Source: Roridomyces roridus
Lineage: Eukaryota > Basidiomycota > Agaricomycetes > Agaricales > Mycenaceae
Direction: 5' to 3'
Length of the DNA stretch: 64,000 nucleotides
Assembly: GCA_029378245.1 (NCBI GenBank)
Contig: JARKIF010000017.1
Location: 806,001-870,000, forward strand
Part shown: piece by piece, positions 21,901 through 29,699 of the stretch
How the letters are laid out: the number at the start of each line of letters is the position of its first letter
How positions within the stretch are numbered: position 1 is the first letter of the stretch
The notes under the pieces: generated by a model
Told to the model about the DNA's origin: nothing
Seen by the model: only the letters and a program-made list of their open reading frames with translations
Databases searched by the model: none
Position numbers and translations under genes: made by a program

Positions 21901-23731
21901 CGCTCCCCCCCTCTCATCCGTACTCATCCTAACTTCGGAGCTGCTTCTTCAAAATCCCCACGCAATATCTTTGTCTGATCGTACGGCACAAATCCACAAG
22001 CGGTGTAGGCCTATATATTTTGCAGCTATCAAGTAAGTACGCGGCGCGGGTTTCGAGGACGGTGATATGCAAAGAGAATCCAGAAGGAGCCCAGATGAAT
22101 GGCCACAGACAGTCGCAGTCGCAAACGAGAAATTTACAAGGTCACAGTAGGTGGGCACAGGCGGTAGCGACAGTGGGGTGTTGGAAACATAAACTCATCT
22201 TGGAATCGCGCGACGCGTAGAGTACCCGTTCAAAAGAAAAGCTTTGAGGGCAGCCGGAGGCGACATCAGGTGAAGGGGCTGGGATTGCATGACCAATGAC
22301 CCAAGGGACCGACTTGTGTTTCCGAGAGATCTTATCTGTTCAATTGAGTGGTGTAGTACGCTCAGCGGCGGCCGGCGGGAGAGAGAACAAAACAGCAGTG
22401 AGATAAGACCGATTAGGGCTCCGACCCGTCCGTCAAAGTGACGGGTTGACGGGACGTCATGACGGGTCGGGTCCCGACCGTCCAGGCATCCAGGTAATGT
22501 TTCTGACGGCCGGGTCCGGTTCGGGTCAGCTCACCGACGGGTACCCGTACCCGACCGTCGACGGCCGTCGACGGGTACCGACGGGTCATCAGCAATCAGG
22601 GATTGCCGAGGTCTCGGCAGCAGTCCCGACCCGGTTGCTGCACACCGGATGGTTACCGCAGCTCCACCAAGTGGCATCGGCAAGACTTTTGCCTCACGGT
22701 GGGTGCCCCACCCCATCGGGCCCAGAATTTGGTGAGTGATGGAGCGATTGATGGCAACATTCAATGGTCCCACAGGTGAAACCGGCGCTGCATACGGAAA
22801 TTTGCCTGGGGGAAAGACTTGGGTGGGCGGCTGATCAGTTTCATTGGCATTGGGAACTTCTCTGAAGTTCTCATATGACTTTTCACCTGGAATATTGCGG
22901 GTACAGTGTACGTGACCCGTCGACGGCCGTGACGGGTCTGACGGTCGGGACCCGGCCGTCTGAGATTATTCCCTCTGCTCTGACGGCCGGGTTGTCCCGT
23001 CCCGACCCAGATGACGGCCGTCAGAGTGACGGCCGGACCCGTCGACGGCCGGGTCGGAGCCCTAAGACCGATTGGTGATGACAGGCTTGTTGCGTGTAGA
23101 AAAGGTCAAGATTGCGTCCACCGTCGCCGTCGTAGGTCGGGGCCTCAGAGAAGCGGGCGGAGCGGAAGTGATCAACAGAGGGAGCCTTTCGGGCAAGGGG
23201 CATGGTGGTGGTACAGGAACAAGACGTGTTTCAGGCTCTGATGATGGAGCTCCCACGGTCACGCCGGCTTTGATTGCCGCTACAGTTTCAACTTGCAATC
23301 AACATTGATCATTGGGACTTCATTCGGGGATTGGCTTGGGATGGGATGGGAATTGAAAGAAGCTGGCAGTCATTTGATCTGGGGTCACTGATACCGGAGA
23401 TTAGATTGCAGGGTCCATGTTCATTGCACACACGCGCATGCACGGGTGCATTTGAACATGTACATATGTGCACTCCAAGACAGCTGTACCCGACTCATTT
23501 CTGGCAGCTTCTGTTCAATTTGGTGGCTCTGTGCATGAAAGATGGTGCATGTGTCCCTTGCATGTCCCAGTTGTACAAACACCTGTTTTGGGAGTGCATG
23601 TGCGTAGTACAATGTAGCCTTGTAATGTTGATAATATTTGACGATAACTGACCTCATAACACCGAGGCGAACAATATCCCAATGAGTAGTGCCCCGAAAG
23701 TCTTGGGTATGTCTAGTGCAGACGAGGTCAT
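9967..23731 (-). CDS. DUF6534 integral membrane protein, copy C, with giant TE-filled introns
   Basis: Third tandem DUF6534 copy. Exon 1 is 23661-23731 ('MTSSALDIPKTFGALLIG'). Exon 2 is 19975-20053 ('SGATHVQAVFYFKTYKDDPL'), then a 14 nt exon, then 'VMDAIHIGLLWAALWFYL' near 19850-19755. After the Copia insertion the exons resume near 11450 with 'FFGYRIFMLSKRNWWLTTL' (about 11290-11235). They continue through 'PAGIDAYTTGALVYL' (about 10820-10860), 'LMKDNLIFGGV' (about 10480) and 'SLNMRNYIRRRGAEHPG' (about 10240-10300). Intron 1 is 3607 nt and a later intron about 8.2 kb, against about 50 nt for the same introns in copy A. Both insertions respect the exons, so the protein could still be made if splicing tolerates them. 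The last exon near 9967 is uncertain. Confidence 0.5.
11499..11724 (+). repeat. 5' LTR of the Copia element
   Basis: 226 bp, begins TGTTGTAGGAG and ends CCCACAACA, a short terminal inverted repeat TGTTG/CAACA. It contains a TATAAG motif near the middle-right ('CTGTATAAGTAC') as a likely promoter. I compared it base by base with the 3' LTR and found no difference. Confidence 0.95.
11725..11736 (+). promoter_or_regulatory. Primer-binding site, anticodon-loop type (initiator tRNA-Met)
   Basis: GGTTATGGGCCC immediately follows the 5' LTR. It is complementary to GGGCCCATAACC, the anticodon stem-loop of eukaryotic initiator tRNA-Met. This matches the half-tRNA priming described for Drosophila copia rather than priming from the tRNA 3' end. 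Confidence 0.75.
11816..14868. mobile_element. 3.05 kb TIR element nested in the Copia leader
   Basis: Long inverted repeats of about 97 bp, 11816-11912 against 14772-14868, both beginning AATGCAATG(T/C)CCCCGGTGAT and about 90% alike. The flanking direct repeat is AAT (11813-11815 and 14869-14871). It lies between the Copia primer-binding site and the Gag start. The interior encodes no recognisable transposase. Most of it is occupied by a second inverted-repeat element (12649-14223), and near the right end is an ATGATC/CATCA-rich degenerate repeat (14560-14670). Confidence 0.8.
12649..14223. mobile_element. 1.58 kb CACTA-like element nested inside the TIR element
   Basis: It begins CACTACGCTTTTGTCCCAAA and ends with its near-perfect reverse complement, TTTGGGAAAAAAGCGTAGTG, giving about 26 bp TIRs. 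The terminal CACTA is the hallmark of the CACTA/EnSpm superfamily. The flanking GC dinucleotide on both sides (12647-12648, 14224-14225) could be a 2 bp duplication. No transposase frame is seen, so it would be non-autonomous. Confidence 0.65.
14956..19440 (+). CDS. Copia Gag-Pol polyprotein
   Basis: 1494 aa in one frame. Order: Gag; CCHC-type zinc knuckle 'CTNPGCKAINKTSHTIDNC' (about residues 236-255); protease 'FIDSGASDHFF' (about 424); GAG-pre-integrase with 'WHRRMAHG' and 'CVSC'. Then integrase with D-D-E at 'FDLWGP', 'VRTDKAFGS' and 'SSAENGLAERA', and reverse transcriptase from 'KWVYGVKKD'. RNase H follows, with 'FDADYAGCTDTRRSTSG', 'STVEAEYISL' and 'YGDNRGAVDL'. A 20-residue Gag block 'RKYPRPTVEEVEDED' is present twice, at about 314 and 358. 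The RT active site, normally Y-x-D-D, reads Y-T-D-V ('TYTDVVWGASS'), so the second catalytic aspartate is missing. Everything else looks intact. The start was chosen as the first ATG of the frame, 71 bp after the nested element. Confidence 0.97.
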   Translation: MTTQMITLPALLASEKLQANKLNYPTFKVFIEEHAASKGLSGYLDGTITKPSIVTLPTGTAPPGPTPVFSTAPSREEFLYRDGVLRSLIVTNIIDPIGLGVKRDGTAKECWDSVINACAKKSDAALSLAQSELQSIKFTGTSRAELDMLVNNIRSKAHAVRMMGGTVEDKEQKNILIRALPPDPRWLGLQGALFSAADLDDAFALIKTVAINTGMPENTTVTVDPIALNTSFSKRRCTNPGCKAINKTSHTIDNCYWPGGGKEGQFPPNFGRNKPRANQATAPEQQTPAVHRVLMARMLPSENSTPHDPPTRKYPRPTVEEVEDEDSMLPKAVIPRVVPAKEPTHPTVPVTNPTSSTRKYPRPTVEEVEDEDPMLPKSIRISSSPADSITAAEYGLDSDISPNAFATRTFENHSPGVTLTFIDSGASDHFFCNREDFATYEAIAVRTGKSALASEGDFPIVGKGCVTKVFNVNGKLVQLTFKNALHAPSLAANLISVSQFDKAGLYSTFGGGRVDIRDGEAGELLLNGRGSEGMYVVEAESTHAKISTARPTNLATWHRRMAHGSATTIEEMRTKNLVEGLDITDHKIDGKCVSCRAGRQHARAYDGSSDADVPVLHLTSFDLWGPARVASPGGNTYMMVLVDSGTSHKHTAYLKDKSDDSTIAAFEEYRAMAERQTGKAIKKVRTDKAFGSRRWKEYFKKHGIIHQETVPYSSAENGLAERAIQTITEDIRTLLADSGLPERYWAAAGAFSTYTRNRMPSRRHPGKIPQEAFDGERQDISHLRVFGCKCSARVNVVNGQRVDGHSKLETRSIPATFIGYGTGAGNYILIDEDGHQFESRNVDFDEGIPHRTVDLGEQLWMDEAAESLPQTANDALESAQLQNDLTTGTLNLDSTSAPQSSHETPVTRPKAPRDISSVISEANILEGTRRTRSGQPQASFAATYPTEPIQRLNAELDDAIAAMLTSSNPDKLYAPKTYTEAIKLDAARWTAAKDVEMALHEKKGTWELQKPPPDANVMASKWVYGVKKDGEGNWLRDKARLVGKGFTQVYGIDYEETWAAVARLESIRMTAAIAANRNLHLWQVDFEAAYLNSETKEEIYMAQPRGYEVPGKKDWACRLKKTIYGTMQGGRDWAATLGETYSNLGYIASKADPCVRVKISDDGGYTLTDTYTDVVWGASSSIEEGETRKAELAKAWDLKDVGETHRLLGMRVEQDLEAGTVTLSQRAYFEKMLADFGLENIKLRSTPLPVGTILDSTMSPTTPEDRAEMVGKPYRELVGSLMWGQLATRADLSYAVSVFSRFQTNPGIEHWRALMHTVGYVRNTLDYALVYSRDAPITPTGYFDADYAGCTDTRRSTSGHVFIMAGAPVCWGSKRQATVALSTVEAEYISLTRAAQQMKWMHSWMAEVGMEQELPAILYGDNRGAVDLAKTTKSHSKVKHIDIRYHYVRELVHNGELKVNHIRGTENPADLFTKPLPRLTHERYLAELNIVRHG
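19452..19458 (+). other. Polypurine tract of the Copia element
   Basis: GGGGGAG directly abuts the TG of the 3' LTR, as expected for the plus-strand primer. Confidence 0.7.
19459..19684 (+). repeat. 3' LTR of the Copia element
   Basis: 226 bp, same sequence as the 5' LTR by eye, followed by the target duplication AAGCT. Confidence 0.95.
20112..23652. mobile_element. 3.5 kb TIR element with TGTACATG arrays in intron 1 of DUF6534 copy C
   Basis: The ends are 19 bp imperfect inverted repeats, GTCATTTTTCGTCAAATAT at the left and the complement of GTCAGTTATCGTCAAATAT at the right. Just inside both ends (about 20165-20375 and 23415-23610) are clusters of TGTACA, CATGTACATG and GTGCATG motifs, a subterminal-repeat pattern of DNA transposons. 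No target duplication is evident and no transposase was recognised. Frames such as 21205-21654 (-, 149 codons) have no family I know. A hAT-type MITE is nested at 22414-23064. Together with the flanks it makes up the 3607 nt intron 1. Confidence 0.55.
22414..23064. mobile_element. hAT-type MITE, 651 bp
   Basis: The terminal inverted repeat is TAGGGCTCCGACCCG / CGGGTCGGAGCCCTA, with a perfect 8 bp target duplication AGACCGAT (22406-22413 and 23065-23072). The subterminal regions are packed with GACGGGT and CGTCGACGG repeats. There is no coding capacity. TIR sequence and 8 bp TSD are typical of hAT. Confidence 0.9.
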
Positions 23732-24960
23732 GGGTGTCATGAGTCTGTGAATAAGCTGTGTGCGCTATAAGTACCCCGAGAGTCATCGATGAATGCGTAT
23801 ATTTACCATGGCTATCAGTTGCACCCAGGATCTACGAGTTGGATTGCCGCTCGCACCTGACGGGGTCAAGAGATGGCGAGGTTGGTTGATCAGTTGGATT
23901 GTCGTTTTGCATATCAAGAGAGTAACGGACCTGGACAGTGTGCAAGGTTTTGTGCACGCATAAGGATCAAAATGGTGGCTGCCTGCCGACGAATACATAC
24001 GTGGCGGACTTGGTCGCTCCTTCCCAGTTGCCTCGTATGCTTGCTACGACAATCAGTTGCATCCAGGATCTGGCAGTTAGATTTCCCTCTTGTACAGTAA
24101 TAGTAATATCTTTGGAGTACACGCACTGTGGCGGCAAGAAAACAAAGTTGGGCATGAATCAAGATGGTGTCGAATGGCGGCAGATTTGTGGCCGGTGGTC
24201 CACGCACTCCGTGGGCCTGACCCTCTTGTATTTGCGGGCAAAGGAGGACGCTGAGCGGATCGTTCACCATTCCCCGCTGCCAGTGCTCTGTCGGCACCCC
24301 GAATGGCTCCGAGTCCCGTCACGGCGGCAACAGACTGAGATTTATTAATTGCGGCTCTGAAATGAGATCTGGGCATATCTTTGGATTGGTGTGATTGTGG
24401 ACTTGATCTCTAAGTTAGTACATACCAACGAACCCACATACCATGTGTTTTACTCGAACGACACGGCCAGGCTGAATGCCCACGGCGTGAACGCTCCGGC
24501 AAATGCCAAAAGCTCTAGTCCCTCGAATACGAGTCGCTGAGCCAACCAACCGAAGGAGGCTAGTCCAAGTACCAAGACGGACGCCGAACACCCGACAGGG
24601 TGGGATGTCCTCGGGCAAAGACATGCAAGCCCAGCGCACTTGAAGGTGGTGGCAGACTCGCAGCCACTCCAGGAGATTCCTGAGGTGGAAACAAAACTTG
24701 ACGTGGACGCTCCAGCGCGAAGTGGATACAGCAACTTGGGACGCACATGTCGGTGTCAAGAAAGTTCCGCGTCGGACCGTATCATTCGCAGTCTAGACAA
24801 TCGGAAACAAGTGACTAGATTATCAATAGTTGTACCGGGAGAAAGCACAACCCAGGGACGATCACAAGAGGCTGGTATACCATGGCGCCTCTCCTGTCAT
24901 GAAATCTGGTCAAGGACAATCAGCCGATACACGCCTGAGTCTCTCGAATGAACACAGTTG
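23732..24960 (-). promoter_or_regulatory. Upstream region of DUF6534 copy C and spacer to the F-box gene
   Basis: A promoter-like block also present upstream of copy A occurs twice here (around 23815 and 24050: 'ATCAGTTGCA.CCAGGATCT'), suggesting a local tandem duplication in the C promoter. From 24415 to 24760 the minus strand has hydrophobic open frames, but I recognise no family and no clear start. Otherwise no gene is seen. Confidence 0.35.
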
Positions 24961-26120
24961 TCACTCAATCCACTCCAAACACACCGGAATCTTGCTCTGC
25001 GGAAAATATTCTTCAACACTACGCGCAAAACGCGGGGCAGCTGCATCCGCGGCAACGTACACCATCGTCAAATTCGCAAATTCTTCGTGGAGAGTGGATA
25101 TGCAGTGGTGATCGAGGCCAGCGAATATGGCGTCGTACTCTCCATCCCCAACCCGGATGCGGAGAACTCGGAGGAGGTGCCGACTCTGCGGGCGGATGGT
25201 CCGGATCGAGAGTAAGTCCGCGTAGTCCACGTCGAGCTGAACGAGTCGTTCGAATACCGAGAGGTCCACCGGTTCGCTTGCACCAAACTACGTATGGGAA
25301 AATGAGTGTTTGCTCGCAAAGGGAAGTTGAAGAAGCCACTGACAAGCGCATCAATCCTTGCCAACTCCACACTTGGGAAAGCTTGGCTCAGCGCACTAGC
25401 TCTCAGATGCTGCATGCTGCACCCGAATCTCAACGCCTTGAGCCCAGAAAACTCGAACGGGCAGCAAGGACTGTCGAGCCACCATTGCACTTTACGCAAT
25501 TCCGTGCAATCAACGTCCAAAGACTCGAGGCTAATGCGAACGGGGCGACGAGTGAATGACATATTGTCCGTCGTTGGTAGCTCGTCCGATTCGGGTGAAT
25601 GCCACGGCGCTTCGACACGAAGCCAGAGAGTCTTGATTCCCGGTGCACACTCCTCCCATATCCGCACGAAACACTCTGGCGTCGCAAAGCTCAAGCTCAA
25701 GCTCAACATCCGCAATGACGGAGACCCGAGCAAATGTCGCATCGGGGGCACCGACTCCGCAGCGAACGGCGTGAAGCTGAACATCGCGAGGGTGAACAGT
25801 CGGGGGAATGACAGTTTCGATAGTTTAGTGAGGATTTCGGCGTCAAAGACTTCCAACGCGATGTAGAGATCGGCGATAAGAAGAGAGAGGTGAGGAGAGC
25901 CCTCGAGCAGATCGGCCAATCGTCGGAACAGCGTGGCTGCTGAGGATGCCGATGTTGCATCGCGGTACCAGCTGAGGGATATTTCGCAGAAGAGCTGGGA
26001 TTGCGCTGGATAGACCCAGGAGCGGGAACCGAGGGCGCAGGCGTAGAGATCTTGTAGTGCATGCACAAAGCTGATCGTGTGGTATAGGAGCTCCGGAGTG
26101 TGGAGTGGATTGACGGACAT
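24961..26120 (-). CDS. F-box/LRR-type protein
   Basis: Begins 'MSVNPLHTPELLYHTISFV', a degenerate F-box start ('P.LL..I..F') common in mushroom F-box families, followed by leucine-rich stretches with no catalytic motif. It is probably a substrate adaptor of an SCF ubiquitin ligase or a diverged relative. The model has two exons: 25344-26120 and 24961-25287, joined by a 56 nt GT-AG intron (25288-25343) in phase 0. The splice gives 'DALFGASEPVDLSVFERLVQ' and removes an otherwise abrupt end. Total 367 aa, with the stop TGA at 24961-24963. The F-box is weak, so the family call is moderate. Confidence 0.7.
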
Positions 26121-26289
26121 CTGGGTAAGAGTTAAGTACTCCCAGTGAAAACCCGGTATCAGGAAATATCGCCGGGCCCATCAGGAAGTATAGGCTGAGC
26201 TGGTCCTGTATCGTTTCGGTATCTTTGGATTAGAAAAGTATCGTCAGGGCTCGGGTTTGCTTGTTTGCATTTTAGAGCTAGCTAGTAAT

Positions 26290-27330
26290 ATGTGAATCTA
26301 AGTACTGGGCTCGTCGACCGAGTCATATCAAGCCCCGGAAGCGAGCGGAGTTTGAAACACTTCTTCGCTTCACACCACCACCATGCCCTACCACCCCACC
26401 CTGCCGCCCTTCCTGGCCGCACTCGTTCTGCGCCTGTGACAACACCCTCTCGCCTCTCGCCTTACCCACATCTCGCTATGTCATCGTGGCCAAGACGGAG
26501 TCGCCTTTGTCGTCCAATCGCGACAGGTTGTCTGACGAGAGTAGAGGGAACCCGTGCGTGATGCCCTTTCTCTTTCCACTACTGCCACTGACAGTCCATC
26601 GAGGATAGGCGGTGACGTCTATGGCCCACGCAGTTGGCTCAAGAACCTGCGAGAGGGTACGTTCTTTCACATTGTCCGTGTCTTACTCTGCGTTGCAGGC
26701 TACCCGCTGCTGCGTGTCGTTCGTTCCTCCCGCTCCTTCCTCCCTCGCTTCCCACTCTTTTGCGTTGTACACGCTGCCATCTCGACCGTTGCATGGAGTC
26801 CACTGCACGGACAGCCAGTCCCTCATCTCATTCCCACCGCTGACGCCGACAAACCCACCCATCATCAAGCTCTCAGCTCCCTTGATCCCGCCTCCGATTG
26901 CCTGGCCAGATCCCATCCAAGCTGCCTCAGTCGTTCAGTGGTCTCCGTGGGCTCGGGTGCGTCGCCAAGCTAAACGGCTCTGCCTAATTCCTTTCTGACG
27001 CGTACTGACTATTCCCAGCCATGTAGAAACTCGACGACGCCCACTCGATTTGCATGGTGTGTTCTCGCTGGGTCGCACATTGGTCTTTACTGACATGCCT
27101 TTCAGGTGCCTCTCCGTTGCGCTTCTCATCGTCTCACGACCTTCTGCGTCCGGCGTAACGGGACCGGAGCGACGTGCGACCGCCATGCCATTCTCCGCCC
27201 TCGATCTCGCATTCTCGTTCTCGCAACACCACACCCGGCGACCATCTTCACCCACCTACCGAGATGAGGGATATGGAGTGCGTAAAGCGTGCGCCGTGCG
27301 GACGGCGGCCGCTGCTAGGTAGCGCGGGCG
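26290..27330 (+). ncRNA. Candidate spliced, ORF-poor transcription unit
   Basis: Three good fungal introns in one strand: 26657-26698 (GTACGT..GCAG), 26957-27018 (GTGCGT..CTGAC..CCCAG) and 27057-27105 (GTGTGT..ACTGAC..TTCAG). The exons are pyrimidine-rich. The best frame (about 26612-26956) reads serine/proline-rich sequence with no known domain and does not join convincingly across the introns. It could be a non-coding transcript, the 5' part of an unknown gene, or chance. Confidence 0.25.
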
Positions 27331-27807
27331 GCCCGTAGGTAGCCCAATTGTATCGTATGTAGAGAATATAGCCACTTTTGACCCATCCGATACTGCACAA
27401 TACCAGAGCAAAGAGTACATCATTCCTTACCCATTTGTGCATCCTGTGGCATCGTGTGGTATCGTACAGGATCGAGCTGTATCAATTTGGCTATTTGTAC
27501 AAGTCCGAGCCCGCGCGAACCCTGCCGATACCACAGGAGGATTTCGACGTTCGTGAGCCCTGGCGAGACCTGGCTTTCACTGGGGTTAAGTAGCGGTGGA
27601 AGGGCGGCCATCAAGACAAGGATCAAGAACAAACAAAGTGAAGGCCAAAGAGAAATTTTGTCCAGTGAGTAGAAGCGCCAAAACTGGTTCAATCCGTGTA
27701 AAAAAGGTTCGCGATTCTACATTCATGGACCTATCACACGGAGACTAAATTAAAAAAATTCACAGTACACGCTCATACCCACCCACATCTCGTAGTCCTC
27801 AAGCCAT

Positions 27808-29697
27808 CTACCCATGTCCTTGTCCATGCCCATGCACGTGCGGAGACCCCGGCGACGGATACGCTGCAGCAGCCGCATACGGGTACGGGTACGCATACGC
27901 CAACCCCGGACTCGCAGGGAAAAACGCGACAGACCGCTCCCCATGGCCATGCCCATTATTACCACCCGCACCCGCTCCAGGCATCATCTGCATCTGCATA
28001 TACACAGGCGCAAGCAATTGCGCGCTCCCAGACCCCGCAGCACTGGTCCGCTTACTCCCTGACCCCGACCCCGAACCAACCGTTCCCGCGGCCGATCCAT
28101 CTTGCCCAGGCATGCCTGGTGGTGGAGGACTCCCAGTGAACGCCGTCGACTGCGGCGAGGTTTGGATGACGTAGACGGGTGCAGGCACCTGAGGTGCGGG
28201 TAGGAAAGTCTGATTCTGAGGCGGCGCAGGCGTGTGGTACGCCCCCGATCGACGATGATGATGTCGAGAACGTGTCTGGTGAGCCTGAGCCCGCGGACGA
28301 GGCGAAGAACGTCGACGGGGAGAAGATGGACGTGGGGGCAAGGGCTGATGCGGGGGTGAGAACGCCGAGTAAGGAGCATACGTCACCGGGATACCGTAGG
28401 CGACAGGCGGTGTGGCTGGACTTGCGTTGGGAGGCACCGTCTCGCGATGATGATGATGTGTCCTGCGACGCCGATGTCGACGGTGATCTTCCTCGCTTGC
28501 CGGGGATATGGGAGCGCGCTCACGATCGAGAGCAGCGTCTGCGGGAGGCGCAGGCTGGTACCACGATACCCCGACTCGCGGCTTGCTCTTGGGTTGGTAG
28601 TCGACAGTGATACGGTCCGTCGCGACCCACGGCATCAGATGCAGCGCATTGAAGAACCGATGGAAGCCGCTAAGCTCATTGGAGAAGGACGGAGACTCGG
28701 TGCTAAAGGACCCCGAGGAGATGGTGGTACCGCTGCGAGCTTGGCCATGAGCAGCGTCCGCAGCAGACATACGCCGATAGTCATCCGCAGGCAGGGGGTG
28801 GGCGTGGACTGACACAGGCTCGTCACCGTCGAGCGGCAAGGCAAGGTGATCGCCCGCGCGGCTTGGGTGTGGTGAGAGAGCAGGAGGCGAAATTGGATGA
28901 TTACTTGGTGTGACGTCGTGATCGTATGGATTTTCGAGGGGCGGTTCGTATGGAGTGTCTGGAGGACCCTGTGGGAAATCCCCAGGCATGCCCTCGCCCT
29001 CAGAATGAGTGTCATCCGGATGCAAGACGACTGGGGTGACCACCTGCTGCACATCCTCCGCTGGCGGGTCGAGCCGAAAGCTTGGGTGCCGAGGACGTCT
29101 GCTATCATCCGTGGTGGTATCCAGCCCTCCTGGCCTCAAGAAACGCACATTCGCCTCGGCGACAACGGGTGTAGGCGGATTGGAGACGTAGCGCGGGAGC
29201 GTATTGCCCGACAGCTCCGTCTCCCCATCCGTTTGCTCCGTCCCAAGCGTCCCCCTTCGAGCCCGTCGTGTCCTCACCAACGCTCTTGGCAGTCTCCTCA
29301 GCCCGCTGACAAAACCACCCACGAAGCCTTTCTCCCGCGCCTTGGCGCCTCTGCCCGTCGTCCACTGATACCCCAACGCCGCCTCCGCCTCGCCAGGAGT
29401 CGGCACCTCCATATGCTCCCCGTCTGTCGAGTCCAAGATGTCGATGCGTCGTGGAGGCTCGGGAAGCGGGCGTGGGGTGGTAGTAGAGACCGGAGTGAGG
29501 GCCGAAACAGGCTCTGGAAGGGGAATGGGCTCGACGGGGGGTGGTGGCGGGCTCTGTTGATTCATGAGCACCCACGATCGAGTGCTTGCTGCCGCGCTCG
29601 AGATTCGGGAGAACCGATGCGAGGCGGTGTCGAGCGGGTTTACAAATGTAGGCTCGAGGTCGCGGGCAGAAGGGGCACGGAATTCGGTGTCGGCCAT
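27808..29697 (-). CDS. Proline/serine/histidine-rich orphan protein
   Basis: 629 aa in a single exon, start at 29697, stop TAG at 27808. It is low-complexity and probably disordered. It has a PPPPP tract near residue 50, basic 'RRLPRALVRTRRARRG' near 135, His/Arg-rich 'DHRRHRRRRTHHHH' near 410, a GSGSGSGS linker and a C-terminal 'PHVHGHGQGHG'. One ordered block, 'RFFNALHLMPWVATDRITVDYQPK' to 'RVGVSWYQ' (about 350-390), looks like the conserved core I recall from orphan basidiomycete proteins. There is no signal peptide or membrane segment. The long uninterrupted frame, despite biased composition, and the compact conserved block support a real gene; function unknown. Confidence 0.75.
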   Translation of the reverse strand: MADTEFRAPSARDLEPTFVNPLDTASHRFSRISSAAASTRSWVLMNQQSPPPPPVEPIPLPEPVSALTPVSTTTPRPLPEPPRRIDILDSTDGEHMEVPTPGEAEAALGYQWTTGRGAKAREKGFVGGFVSGLRRLPRALVRTRRARRGTLGTEQTDGETELSGNTLPRYVSNPPTPVVAEANVRFLRPGGLDTTTDDSRRPRHPSFRLDPPAEDVQQVVTPVVLHPDDTHSEGEGMPGDFPQGPPDTPYEPPLENPYDHDVTPSNHPISPPALSPHPSRAGDHLALPLDGDEPVSVHAHPLPADDYRRMSAADAAHGQARSGTTISSGSFSTESPSFSNELSGFHRFFNALHLMPWVATDRITVDYQPKSKPRVGVSWYQPAPPADAALDRERAPISPASEEDHRRHRRRRTHHHHRETVPPNASPATPPVAYGIPVTYAPYSAFSPPHQPLPPRPSSPRRRSSPRPRAQAHQTRSRHHHRRSGAYHTPAPPQNQTFLPAPQVPAPVYVIQTSPQSTAFTGSPPPPGMPGQDGSAAGTVGSGSGSGSKRTSAAGSGSAQLLAPVYMQMQMMPGAGAGGNNGHGHGERSVAFFPASPGLAYAYPYPYAAAAAYPSPGSPHVHGHGQGHG

Positions 29698-29699
29698 GA

